Source: Anaerolinea thermolimosa (GTDB taxonomy: Bacteria > Chloroflexota > Anaerolineae > Anaerolineales > Anaerolineaceae). Taken from it: a stretch of DNA of 64,000 bases. The DNA lies in assembly GCF_001050195.2 (NCBI RefSeq), contig NZ_DF967965.1, positions 2,875,411-2,939,410 on the forward strand, read 5' to 3'. The first letter of the stretch is position 1. Every line of letters starts with the position of its first letter. This document shows, in pieces, positions 34,096-42,356 of the stretch. The translations under genes were made by a program, and so were the position numbers. The notes below the pieces were generated by a model that saw only the letters and a list, made by a program, of their open reading frames with translations, made no database searches and was not told where the DNA came from.

Positions 34096-35195
34096 TCTGA
34101 TGAGCTCCCAATTCTTAGTATCTGGTTACCCAACCAATCCAAAAAAATTTCATTGCCCGCTTCGGGCGCATGGACCCGCGCCTCCATATAAAACACAGCC
34201 TGATCGAGCAGATAGAGCAGGTAAAGTTCTCTGGTAAATTCCGTCCATTCAGGAGCCAGGCTCTCCAGCCAGGGAAGAAGTTTTTTCTCTGACTCGCGGG
34301 CAAACGCAATTCCCAACCCCGCCTGGATGGAAACAAAATGGAAAAGATCATACCCCGGAGGATAATCTGGTCGGGCCATTTCCCAATCGAATACCAGCAA
34401 TTGATCTCCATCCATACGCGTATTCCAGGGAGTGAAATCTCGATGAGCCCATCCAAAGGGAAATACCCTCCCATGCAAAAATTGGTCGGCCTTTTTAAAA
34501 ACATGAGCCAGAGGGACAGCCAAGCGATGGTACCTCTGAAGGATGGAATATTTTGTATGTAAATTCAGGCGAAAGGGTGACTGCTCCCAGGTAAACTTCT
34601 TCTGATCCGCCAGAAAAAGCCTCCGGCACCACGCGAAATGCTCTGCAGATAAGATCCTCTTTCCTCGGGCGCCGCCAAAGGGGGAAATGCCTATAAAAGG
34701 CCTTCCATACCAGACCCCTTCCGTAAGGATTTTTGGAATCGATCCTTGCATAGAGCCTTCTAACCGATGTAAAGAAACCGTTTCATCTTCAATTGTTTGA
34801 TCCGCCAGCGCAGACAGAGACAATTTAACGATCCGACAATTATCCTGTCGATTCCAGAGTCCAATCACTGCCTTCCGGTATGCACCGGGTGTCCCAACGT
34901 AAACCACACTATATACCGGGCAACTCATTCCTGCCTGTTCAGCCAGATCGTCAAAAAGAGCCTTCTGAATTTGAACGGATTCGCCAGGGCGCCCTCCCAG
35001 GCGCCAGAAAAACCACCTCCATTGCATTTGCTTTCCGGAAGGCAGAAAAACCCGGCTGACTTCAGAGACATAAGAACGGTCTCTGGGGAGAAGCCAGAAA
35101 GAGCCCGACGGGTTCCAGGCTACCCAGTAAGAGGTATCCCCATGTTCGAAAAGATGTTGCAATGGACCTATGGACTCTTTCTCAATCAAAGGCAT
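34092..35195 (-). CDS. APH-like phosphotransferase in polysaccharide cluster
   Basis: 367 residues. The second half carries the aminoglycoside/choline kinase-like catalytic motif (AHRDFTPWN, Brenner-type HxDxxxxN) and the metal-binding FDWEMARPDYPPGYDLFHF. The N-terminal third shows no clear kinase N-lobe glycine loop (it contains YWVAWNPSGSFWLLPRD and VYVGTPGAYRKAVI). It probably phosphorylates a small metabolite, sugar or lipid intermediate, and has nothing to do with drug resistance as far as can be seen. It lies next to a gene for a nucleotidyltransferase-kinase fusion, overlapping the GT2 gene by four bases, in the AT-rich block. Confidence 0.72.
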   Translation of the reverse strand: MPLIEKESIGPLQHLFEHGDTSYWVAWNPSGSFWLLPRDRSYVSEVSRVFLPSGKQMQWRWFFWRLGGRPGESVQIQKALFDDLAEQAGMSCPVYSVVYVGTPGAYRKAVIGLWNRQDNCRIVKLSLSALADQTIEDETVSLHRLEGSMQGSIPKILTEGVWYGRPFIGISPFGGARGKRILSAEHFAWCRRLFLADQKKFTWEQSPFRLNLHTKYSILQRYHRLAVPLAHVFKKADQFLHGRVFPFGWAHRDFTPWNTRMDGDQLLVFDWEMARPDYPPGYDLFHFVSIQAGLGIAFARESEKKLLPWLESLAPEWTEFTRELYLLYLLDQAVFYMEARVHAPEAGNEIFLDWLGNQILRIGSSSE

Positions 35196-35200
35196 ATTGG

Positions 35201-36490
35201 TTAATCCATTCCCAATCTTTTTCGAGTCCGGCTTCGCAGATAAGTAAGAATCACCTTTTCTGCCGCATCGGCCACTTCGGCAGGGGGGAGAGAGGCATCC
35301 AGCACATGCGCATTGGGCAGAGCCCGGGCCAGCTCCAGGTAGCGCTGACGCAGGGCACGGGCCTCATCAAGGGGAATTTCAGGCTTGCGTGCGTGCGCCA
35401 CTTCTGCGGGCAGATCAAGAAAGAGGAAAAGATCGGGTCTGGGGATGAACCCTGCCAGCCAGCGCGCCAGCCCCATCGGCCCGCCGTAACGGTAACGTTT
35501 GGGGTCAACGAGAAGATCGTGATAATAGCGGTCAAAAATAACCAATATACCCTTTGCACGGAGATGGACTATTCTGTAGAAATAGCCAATCCACCAATCC
35601 CCCACCAGGCAGGCTAATTTCAACAACGAAAAAATTAAACTTCGAGGCGACTTTCCATGAGGATCGGTCACTGGTGCTGCTCCTTTTTTGGGAAACAGCA
35701 CCGCCGGGCTCCAGTGGTAAATTCTAATTCCAGCAAAAACCCTTCCGTTCTTTACAATCTCTTCAATACCATTGATGAGGCTCGTCTTCCCACTGCCATC
35801 CAGACCCAGAACAGCTGCCCACACCACAGGCGGGTCCAGGCGGAGCCTGAATTCATACCAAAGAAACAGAAGCCATTTTCTCAATGTACCCCAAGGGCTT
35901 TTCCAGAAAGCCCGCCACCAGACCTGGAAGCGCAAAACCTTAACCCAGTTCTTTGAAACTTCTGGTTCACCATTTCTGGCGGTCAGGAAGAGCTTGTGCG
36001 CCCAATGCTGGCCCACCGCCTGCTGGAGGGCTTCCAAGAATTCCTCCGGATATTCCTTAGCCGCACTTATGATCACATTTTTATAACGATCTTTGAAAAA
36101 ACCACCCCAGAGCAGACTTGAAAACCAACAAATTAAGGCTTCGTGGGCTGGATGTGCCGCCTGGATACCATTATCACGAATGGCCTTATTAAATAAAACT
36201 TGTTTTGGAAGATATTCCGCCCCGTGCCATTCAATATCAGGGAATAGATCAATATAGCCCCACACCCAGTAATACCCTGAAACATAAGAACGATAGGCGA
36301 CCTTAACGGGAGCACCTAGTTCTCTGACAAGAGCCTCTCTTGCCTCACGGATATTTTTGACACATATATCAACGTCCCCTCCACGTTTCAGGTTCTCGAT
36401 ATAATCGAAATTCCGCAGAAGTACACCATTCAGAGATTGGAAAAGAACTTTTAGTTTCTCTTCAGGGATATTTTCGTTCTCAATGGACAT
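35201..36490 (-). CDS. Nucleotidyltransferase-like plus thymidylate-kinase-like fusion
   Basis: 429 residues in two parts. The N-terminal part (about 1-200) has a GGDVDICV motif resembling the minimal nucleotidyltransferase GG-x-DxD arrangement. The C-terminal part (from about 225) is a P-loop kinase of thymidylate-kinase type: LGLDGSGKTSLI (Walker A), FDRYYHDLLVDPKRYRYGG (a DRY motif) and FLFLDLPAEVAHARKPE (Walker B plus LID-like R). Such NTase-kinase proteins occur in capsule clusters with unknown substrates; dTMP is unlikely given the context. Six bases separate it from the APH-like gene downstream. It overlaps the end of the upstream GT4 gene by 11 bases. Confidence 0.75.
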   Translation of the reverse strand: MSIENENIPEEKLKVLFQSLNGVLLRNFDYIENLKRGGDVDICVKNIREAREALVRELGAPVKVAYRSYVSGYYWVWGYIDLFPDIEWHGAEYLPKQVLFNKAIRDNGIQAAHPAHEALICWFSSLLWGGFFKDRYKNVIISAAKEYPEEFLEALQQAVGQHWAHKLFLTARNGEPEVSKNWVKVLRFQVWWRAFWKSPWGTLRKWLLFLWYEFRLRLDPPVVWAAVLGLDGSGKTSLINGIEEIVKNGRVFAGIRIYHWSPAVLFPKKGAAPVTDPHGKSPRSLIFSLLKLACLVGDWWIGYFYRIVHLRAKGILVIFDRYYHDLLVDPKRYRYGGPMGLARWLAGFIPRPDLFLFLDLPAEVAHARKPEIPLDEARALRQRYLELARALPNAHVLDASLPPAEVADAAEKVILTYLRSRTRKRLGMD

Positions 36491-37613
36491 AGGCTCTCAA
36501 CATATCTCCGGCAAGAATTTTCCATTCGTAATTTCTGGCTAATTGGCGCGCATTTTCTCCCATCGACCCTAACTCCAACCGTGACACTTTGGAAAACCGC
36601 GAAATAACACCCGCAATGGAACCAACTTCTGGAACCACCGTTTCTCCAGCCATGAATCGGTTAATCATCTCATCCGGATCTGCCTGCCTAGAGGCAATAA
36701 CAGGTTTTCCTGCCGCGAGCGCTTCCAGGATACTCAGAGAGAGACCCTCCCATCGGGATAGCTGGATATAGATATCAATTTCGTTGAAAAGAGCCCATTT
36801 TTCCTCCCCAAACACTGGCCCCGTAAAAACCACTCGTTCGGTAATCCCAAGCTTCGCTATAAGAATTTTCAATTTTTTAATACTCCCGTGCCAGTCAGGG
36901 CCAGCCAAAACCAGAGCAGCATTCTCCGGATTAGCTAAGGCAAATGCTTCCAATAAGATGTCCAATCCTTTTTGGGATGGATCCAATCGACCAAGGAACA
37001 GGAAGAGACGGCGGCCAGCTAACTCTGGAAAATGAACGGCTAAATACTGACAACTTGTTATTGAAGGAACATTTTCCAGATCAATTCCATTGGGTATTTT
37101 CACAAATCGAGGATTGATACCCAGGGTTTTGAGCCCAAGAATATCATTCTGGCTTACAGCGTGGACAAAAAATGCATTTTCCAGATAACTTTTCTCAATC
37201 CACCGTGTATAGAACTTCACACGAACGTCAGATTGGGACATCTTCTCCAACGCATAACCACCGTTAGGAGTTACAATGTATGGTATTTTTTTTTGGCGTA
37301 GGCTCTGCGCAACGGCAATAAAAGGCCCAATATGCACTGAATGAAAATGAACAATATCCGGTTTCCATTCCAGCAGCTTTTCTTCCAGCCCGCAGAATGA
37401 GAAGGGCAAATGAATCAGCAATCCTTTTCGAACAGATGGGATGGGTATCACTTCAACCCCTGGAATAGGTAATGGCTCTTTATCTGTAATCGAGAACACA
37501 GCTACCTTTTCACCTGCTTTAGCCTGGTGAAGTGCCAAATAATAAACTGTTTTATCCACTCCATTAGCACTTTCGGAGTTACACCTGCCAAGAATACAGT
37601 GAGCAATTCTCAT
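36480..37613 (-). CDS. GT4-family glycosyltransferase, full-length copy
   Basis: 377 residues from the ATG at 37613 (MRIAHCILGRCNSESANGVD). The N-domain has CNSESANGVDKTVYYLA as the glycine loop region; the C-domain has LFLFLGRLDPSQKGLDILLEA and SRWEGLSLSILEALAAGKPV (E-x7-E). The first 280 bases of the gene are also present in the duplicated copy at 37989-38268, but only this copy runs to the end. The open frame extends upstream to 37910, but that part is antisense noise from the flippase fragment. The stop overlaps the next gene's start by 11 bases. Confidence 0.88.
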   Translation of the reverse strand: MRIAHCILGRCNSESANGVDKTVYYLALHQAKAGEKVAVFSITDKEPLPIPGVEVIPIPSVRKGLLIHLPFSFCGLEEKLLEWKPDIVHFHSVHIGPFIAVAQSLRQKKIPYIVTPNGGYALEKMSQSDVRVKFYTRWIEKSYLENAFFVHAVSQNDILGLKTLGINPRFVKIPNGIDLENVPSITSCQYLAVHFPELAGRRLFLFLGRLDPSQKGLDILLEAFALANPENAALVLAGPDWHGSIKKLKILIAKLGITERVVFTGPVFGEEKWALFNEIDIYIQLSRWEGLSLSILEALAAGKPVIASRQADPDEMINRFMAGETVVPEVGSIAGVISRFSKVSRLELGSMGENARQLARNYEWKILAGDMLRAYVH

Positions 37614-37988
37614 CCGGCTTTCTCCTGCATCTCTTTGAATCCACTTATGGTAAATAGCAATGCTGAAATAAGATTTACAATCACCACCGTTGAACCTGCT
37701 CCAATGATTCCCCCAAAAAGAGGTATCATCAAGAAACTCAAGGATGAGGAAATAATGGCGTTGATCGAATAAATACCCGCAATTTTCTGAGGTCTTTCCA
37801 TTGCTCGTAGTATTCCCCCAAATGTCCCTGTAAATACTGAAGAAACAGGTAATAGGCCCATCCAACTCAATAGTTTGGACGACTCTAAATAACGACCACC
37901 ATATACCCAAAACATAAGTTGGTTTCCTTCAAAAATTAATAAAACCCAAAAAATACATGCCGGAATTAATAAAATTATGAGAACCCGG
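37610..37988 (-). pseudogene. Flippase 3' fragment created by the duplication
   Basis: The C-terminal part of the flippase (RVLIILLIPACIFWVLLIF to the stop) repeated next to the intact GT4 start. It lacks the N-terminal two thirds and its own start, so it is a by-product of the 655-bp duplication. It ends at 37610, four bases overlapping the functional GT4 start. Confidence 0.85.
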
Positions 37989-38268
37989 GCACTGAATGAA
38001 AATGAACAATATCCGGTTTCCATTCCAGCAGCTTTTCTTCCAGCCCGCAGAATGAGAAGGGCAAATGAATCAGCAATCCTTTTCGAACAGATGGGATGGG
38101 TATCACTTCAACCCCTGGAATAGGTAATGGCTCTTTATCTGTAATCGAGAACACAGCTACCTTTTCACCTGCTTTAGCCTGGTGAAGTGCCAAATAATAA
38201 ACTGTTTTATCCACTCCATTAGCACTTTCGGAGTTACACCTGCCAAGAATACAGTGAGCAATTCTCAT
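37975..38268 (-). pseudogene. GT4 5' fragment created by the duplication
   Basis: The first 95 or so codons of the glycosyltransferase at 37613, identical up to DIVHFHSV and then running out of frame (PGFS and stop at 37975) when the second flippase fragment begins. It retains its start context and could be translated into a useless truncated N-domain. Confidence 0.85.
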
Positions 38269-39578
38269 CCGGCTTTCTCCTGCATCTCTTTGAATCCACT
38301 TATGGTAAATAGCAATGCTGAAATAAGATTTACAATCACCACCGTTGAACCTGCTCCAATGATTCCCCCAAAAAGAGGTATCATCAAGAAACTCAAGGAT
38401 GAGGAAATAATGGCGTTGATCGAATAAATACCCGCAATTTTCTGAGGTCTTTCCATTGCTCGTAGTATTCCCCCAAATGTCCCTGTAAATACTGAAGAAA
38501 CAGGTAATAGGCCCATCCAACTCAATAGTTTGGACGACTCTAAATAACGACCACCATATACCCAAAACATAAGTTGGTTTCCTTCAAAAATTAATAAAAC
38601 CCAAAAAATACATGCCGGAATTAATAAAATTATGAGAACCCGGGCACATACACGCCGCAAACTTTTACTCTCTTTTGCATGTGTAAACAATGGAATAAAA
38701 AGACTGCTTATTGCCCCATTAAAATGCAGAACAGGCATTAGCAGGTTATAAAGAGCCTTCAATGTCGCTGAAGCTTCTAAGCTCGAGAACAAGGGAAGCA
38801 AAACATAATAAATATTCCCCGGCACCCAGGAGAGCGCCCCCGCCAGCAGGGCCCAGCGGCCATATTCCCAGTGCAAGCGCCGCACCTGTCCGGGCGAGGG
38901 CTCAGCCGTGTCAGGGCCGGGCAAGCGCTTTTGCACCCGGCTGAAGATGAACCCTCCCGCTACCAGCGCCGTGCCCCCCATAGCTAAAAAGGCAGTCGCC
39001 TCATTCAACCAGCCAAGCCTGAAGAGCCCCCCTGCGCATCCCAGGTAAAGCACCATATAAAGGGCCCCGCCACCCGCTGCCAGGCGCGGCTCGATCAGCA
39101 CATAGGCCGAGCGCCTCACCAGCCACAGGTAAAGGATCAACGGCGTAGCTACCCCCAGCCCCAGGAAGCTCAGGCCCAGTTCAGAAGCGCCCCGCAGGAG
39201 GAAAAATCCCCCCACCCCGGTAAAAGCCAGCGTGCTTAAAAAGAGCAAACGCCAGTGGTCGGCAATGAGCGCCCGCTGGTATCCCCTGAATGACTCGCGG
39301 AAGCGCCCCGAGCCATACACCAGCATGGGTTCGGTCCACAAGCCAGTGTGTAATGTACCCACCAGCATGAACACCGAATAAGCCGTTGAAAATGCACCAT
39401 AGGCCGCGGGTTCAAGCCAGCGCGCCAGCAGCACTCCCACGAGGAAATTACTCCCGGCAAAGAGCGCCTGGTCGAGCACGGCCCAGAACCCTCTCCCCAC
39501 CCAGCGGCGCAGGGCCGGCAGGGCCGGGATGAGCTTATTCTGAACGAAACGGACGGCAGAGGAAGCGGTCAAAAGCAT
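38265..39578 (-). CDS. Polysaccharide flippase (Wzx-like, MATE/MVF-type)
   Basis: 437 residues with about 12-14 membrane helices; N-terminal ALFAGSNFLVGVLLARWLEPAAYG is the common opening of polysaccharide-transporting flippases that move lipid-linked repeat units across the membrane. The first 255 codons are GC-rich like the host, while everything below about 38812 (from about residue 256) is AT-rich. The change is abrupt, so the gene is a chimera with a recombination border in the middle. The full gene uses the second copy of the 655-bp duplication for its 3' end, so it remains intact. Confidence 0.85.
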   Translation of the reverse strand: MLLTASSAVRFVQNKLIPALPALRRWVGRGFWAVLDQALFAGSNFLVGVLLARWLEPAAYGAFSTAYSVFMLVGTLHTGLWTEPMLVYGSGRFRESFRGYQRALIADHWRLLFLSTLAFTGVGGFFLLRGASELGLSFLGLGVATPLILYLWLVRRSAYVLIEPRLAAGGGALYMVLYLGCAGGLFRLGWLNEATAFLAMGGTALVAGGFIFSRVQKRLPGPDTAEPSPGQVRRLHWEYGRWALLAGALSWVPGNIYYVLLPLFSSLEASATLKALYNLLMPVLHFNGAISSLFIPLFTHAKESKSLRRVCARVLIILLIPACIFWVLLIFEGNQLMFWVYGGRYLESSKLLSWMGLLPVSSVFTGTFGGILRAMERPQKIAGIYSINAIISSSLSFLMIPLFGGIIGAGSTVVIVNLISALLFTISGFKEMQEKAG

Positions 39579-39608
39579 CTCCAGTGATTGTGAGTGACGA
39601 TTCTCCCC

Positions 39609-39637
39609 TTGACGAAACCGGGGAAACCGGGTATAAA
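39609..39637 (+). promoter_or_regulatory. Promoter of tRNA-Gly
   Basis: TTGACG (39609-39614), 17-base spacer, TATAAA (39632-39637), ending 11 bases before the mature tRNA 5' end. Near-consensus sigma-70-type promoter. Confidence 0.82.
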
Positions 39638-39648
39638 TTTGAGCGCAA

Positions 39649-39721
39649 GCGGGCGTGGTTCAGTTGGTAGAATGTCTCCTTGCCAAGGAGAAGGTCGTGG
39701 GTTCGAGTCCCATCGCCCGCT
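39649..39721 (+). tRNA. tRNA-Gly (GCC)
   Basis: Folds as a complete cloverleaf: acceptor GCGGGCG/CGCCCGC, D arm GTTC/GAAT, anticodon stem TCTCC/GGAGA with loop TTGCCAA (anticodon GCC at 34-36), T arm GTGGG/CCCAT with loop TTCGAGT. Discriminator base T. The CCA end is not encoded, so it needs the CCA-adding enzyme. Confidence 0.95.
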
Positions 39722-39724
39722 CAG

Positions 39725-39751
39725 AGCCGCCGAAAGAAGGCGGCTTTTTTT
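39725..39751 (+). terminator. Rho-independent terminator of tRNA-Gly
   Basis: Stem AGCCGCC / GGCGGCT with a GAAAGAA loop, followed by T-rich TTTTTTTATTTTA starting 4 bases after the tRNA end. Confidence 0.92.
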
Positions 39752-39754
39752 ATT

Positions 39755-40660
39755 TTATGGCTTCGTCAGGCGCTCCACCAGCTGGAGCATCGAAGCGTCT
39801 TCCGGGGCCTGCGCCAGCACCTGGCGGGCAAAGTTCAGCGCGGCCTCTGCCTGGCCGGCCCACTCATAAACCTGGGCCGCGCGCCGCAGCACCCAGGCAG
39901 GGGTGGGCTTACCGGCCTTCTCCAGCGCCTGGTTGATCATCTCGAGCGCCTCGGCGGGGCGCCCCATCTCGCGGTAGCACTGAGCCAGCTCGGCGTAGCT
40001 TTCGGGGCGGTCGGGGTTCAGCGCCAGTGAGCGGTGGTAGGCCTCCAGCGCCCCGTCGTACTTCTTCTGTGCCCGCAGAGCATTGCCCAGCAGCATCCAC
40101 CACTCAGCGCGCGCGGGCGCCTGCGGGTAAGCCTCCAGCGCCCGGGCGAGCACCTGCTCCATGCGCGCATAATCGCGCAGAGGGTACCACAGAAAGCGCG
40201 CCAGCGCCGCCGTCGAACCGAGCGGGTCAATCTGCGCCGCCAGCTGATAATTAATCAGCGCGTCCTCGGGCATATCGGCCTCCGCAAAAGCCGCCGCCAG
40301 CCCGCGGTAATACTCCCCCTTCAACCCATCCAGCATCGTAGCACACCGGAATGCCCCGATGGCCTTATCAGATTGTTTGGCCTTTCTCATCTCATTCCCC
40401 CGTAAAAATGCAATGTAAGCTGCGTTGACCTTCTCTTCCGCGCTCAGCCCTGCCGGAGAAGGGCACCCCCCCGAGCCAATCGCCTCCAGCGCCTGCCAGT
40501 AAGGGCCCTCCAGCGACGCCGCGCGCCCGCCTGCCAGGCGCCACAGTGCCCCCAGCGCCTGGCGGTTCGCCTGCAGGCCGCCGGTAAAGACAGCCCACAG
40601 CCCCACCACCAGCAGGGCCGGCGCCCACCACCAGCGAAGAAAACCGCAAATCCACTTCAT
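39755..40660 (-). CDS. Membrane-anchored TPR-repeat protein
   Basis: 301 residues: an N-terminal TM helix (WWWAPALLVVGLWAVFTGGL), then about five to six tetratricopeptide repeats from residue 80 (AYIAFLRGNEMRKAKQSDKA, EYYRGLAAAFAEADMPEDAL, EWWMLLGNALRAQKKYDGAL, ESYAELAQCYREMGRPAEAL, VYEWAGQAEAALNFA). It should act as a protein-interaction scaffold at the membrane. Placed just beyond the exopolysaccharide cluster and the tRNA, convergent to the tRNA terminator. No specific partner is evident. Confidence 0.82.
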   Translation of the reverse strand: MKWICGFLRWWWAPALLVVGLWAVFTGGLQANRQALGALWRLAGGRAASLEGPYWQALEAIGSGGCPSPAGLSAEEKVNAAYIAFLRGNEMRKAKQSDKAIGAFRCATMLDGLKGEYYRGLAAAFAEADMPEDALINYQLAAQIDPLGSTAALARFLWYPLRDYARMEQVLARALEAYPQAPARAEWWMLLGNALRAQKKYDGALEAYHRSLALNPDRPESYAELAQCYREMGRPAEALEMINQALEKAGKPTPAWVLRRAAQVYEWAGQAEAALNFARQVLAQAPEDASMLQLVERLTKP

Positions 40661-40779
40661 TCAGAGCACCGAACCGTCCGGCAGCGCCTTCCCGCGCTCC
40701 GCCCTCCCGACATCACCCGTCGAGCCGGTAAACTACCCGTAGATGAACTTCACCGCTAATCTACAAAGAACAACGACCG

Positions 40780-40992
40780 CTAAAACCGTGAACGCCTGGG
40801 GTTCCCCTTCCAGCGCAGGGCATCGAAGCTTTGCTCCACACAGATGAAGCGCAGGCGGCCCTTCTCAACCTTGAGGCGCACCTCACCGAACTCACCCACG
40901 CGGGCCAGCGCCTCTTCGATCATCGCCACCTGCTCGTCCGTCAGGCGCTGCACCTTACCCAAAGGCTGGAAATCATCTGGAGAGCTTTCCAT
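40780..40992 (-). CDS. Small YezD/DUF2292-like protein
   Basis: 70 residues from the ATG at 40992, which has AGGGAG about eight bases upstream; the frame is open to 41061 but without a better start. The core (LTDEQVAMIEEALARVGEFG, then EVRLKVEKGRLRFICVEQS) resembles the DUF2292/YezD fold of small bacterial proteins of unknown function, sometimes linked to sulfur metabolism; no sulfur genes are near here. A possible real gene, though small. Confidence 0.5.
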   Translation of the reverse strand: MESSPDDFQPLGKVQRLTDEQVAMIEEALARVGEFGEVRLKVEKGRLRFICVEQSFDALRWKGNPRRSRF

Positions 40993-41340
40993 CCCCACAC
41001 TCCCTGCAACAGAAAACGGCCCCGCGGGTTTCATCACCTCATCGAGAGCCGCCCCGGCCACTTCAAAACCTCACTGGCCCGAACCTGGCCCCCGCCCTGC
41101 GGCGTGTCTCCCCGGTAACATTAGCCCGGGTGCCGCCACATCGGCATGGTAGAAAACCGGTAAACAGGTATACCTCACCCCTCCCCTGCTCGATTCATCC
41201 ATTGTGCGTTCAAGAGATCGGAAGGCCTGGATCCCCCCAGACCTTACCAGTAAGATCAGCAACCCCAATTATAAAATAAAACCTTTAATCACCCCCGCTA
41301 AAAACCATACAAAAACGTTGCAAAAACCGGCGGCCCGGCG
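40993..41340. other. Intergenic region, nothing recognised
   Basis: About 350 bases before the PIG-L gene end. I see no convincing ORF, RNA or terminator. An A-rich segment (41265-41330) may contain promoter sequence for the small gene at 40992. Confidence 0.4.
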
Positions 41341-42078
41341 CTAGCGGAACTTAAAACGGCGGAACTTCTCCTCGTAGCGGGGAGCCTCCGGGGTGGAATC
41401 CGGGGTGCGGCGGGCGCGCAGGCGCTCATCGAGCGCGGCCATGTCGGCGATCTGCGTGGCATGGCAGTGCAGCGCGGCGATCTTCCGCTCCCATTGTTCC
41501 GTCACATCAACAGACACATTGGGGTGCCCCGTCACCGTCAGCCAGAGCTCGTGCACACTGTGCGGCTGAAGCCCCTCTTCATGCAGCAATTCCGGGAAGT
41601 AAAGCGGGTTGCCCGCCGCCGGGAAGAGCGCATCCACCACCACCTGCCCCACCGTGCGATGATCGGGGTGGTTAATAGAGTTATCCCCGAAGATCTGGGT
41701 AGGGTCGCAGGTGACGAGAATATCCGGCCGCACGCGCCTGATCACCCGTGCCACCGCGCGGCGCGTCTCAAGGTCAGCCACCAGGTAGCCATCCTCGTAA
41801 TCCAGATAGAACACGTCCTTCACCCCCAGCGTATCGGCAGCACAGCGTTGCTCGTGCTCGCGGGTGGCTGCCAGCTCCTCCGGGGAAACAACCTGGTCAC
41901 GTACGCCCTTATCGCCGCGGGTGAGCAGGCAATAATGCACGGTATGCCCCAGCGCACACCAGCGGGCAATCGTTGCCCCGCAGAAAAATTCAGGATCGTC
42001 GGGGTGAGCCAGGATGAGCAAAATCGTCTGGGGAGCTTCCCAGCCTTCGGGTTCGTGAGGAAAAGGTGATGCATGCAT
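41341..42078 (-). CDS. PIG-L/LmbE-family deacetylase
   Basis: 245 residues. Metal-binding motif AHPDDPEFF near the N-terminus (first His and Asp ligands) and the third His in INHPDHRTVGQVVVDALF; the fold is the LmbE-like N-acetylglucosaminyl deacetylase family that removes acetyl groups from GlcNAc-linked thiols, lipids or mycothiol-type precursors. No partner for bacillithiol/mycothiol synthesis is nearby, so the substrate is unknown. Gene stands alone, transcribed away from the lytic transglycosylase. A TATAAT on the minus strand at 42117-42122 could be its -10. Confidence 0.88.
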   Translation of the reverse strand: MHASPFPHEPEGWEAPQTILLILAHPDDPEFFCGATIARWCALGHTVHYCLLTRGDKGVRDQVVSPEELAATREHEQRCAADTLGVKDVFYLDYEDGYLVADLETRRAVARVIRRVRPDILVTCDPTQIFGDNSINHPDHRTVGQVVVDALFPAAGNPLYFPELLHEEGLQPHSVHELWLTVTGHPNVSVDVTEQWERKIAALHCHATQIADMAALDERLRARRTPDSTPEAPRYEEKFRRFKFR

Positions 42079-42292
42079 AGGGTCAGTCCTGCGAGGAAAA
42101 ATGAACGCAAGTCCCGATTATATTCCTGTTTCTCTCTCCCGGTGTGAAATTGAGGGGCTGGCATCCGAAAAATCTCATGCTTAATCCTGGTTCAGTCAAG
42201 CCTCAATACCCTTCTCCTACCGGCGGGATCGGCTCATGCCGCTACAGCCTTTGAAAAAGCCGCTTTAACCCTCTACACATCCATCCAAACAG

Positions 42293-42321
42293 TGGATAAA
42301 ATATAGAACATGTGTGCTATA
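42293..42321 (+). promoter_or_regulatory. Promoter of lytic transglycosylase gene
   Basis: TGGATA (42293-42298), 17-base spacer, TATAAT (42316-42321). The transcript would begin near 42328, after the in-frame GTG at 42312, which supports ATG 42357 as the true start. Confidence 0.7.
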
Positions 42322-42356
42322 ATATAGCCAGCCTGAGTGTGAAAGGGTGCGATCTT

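Larger units (their letters stand above)
37334..38647. repeat. 655-bp tandem direct duplication (two copies)
   Basis: Bases 37334-37988 recur at 37989-38643, apparently without any difference (the encoded proteins on both strands are identical). A 4-bp GCAC occurs at 37334, 37989 and 38644, so the junction has 4-bp microhomology. The unit spans the 3' end of the flippase gene and the 5' end of the GT4 gene. See the separate finding for its consequences. Confidence 0.95.

Noticed and set aside
41071-41268. 65-codon minus-strand frame in the 40993-41340 gap
   Set aside because: No ribosome-binding site or recognisable motif; probably chance.
42312-42356. GTG start for the lytic transglycosylase
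   Set aside because: It lies upstream of the transcription start predicted from the promoter at 42293-42321; ATG 42357 fits the signal segment.
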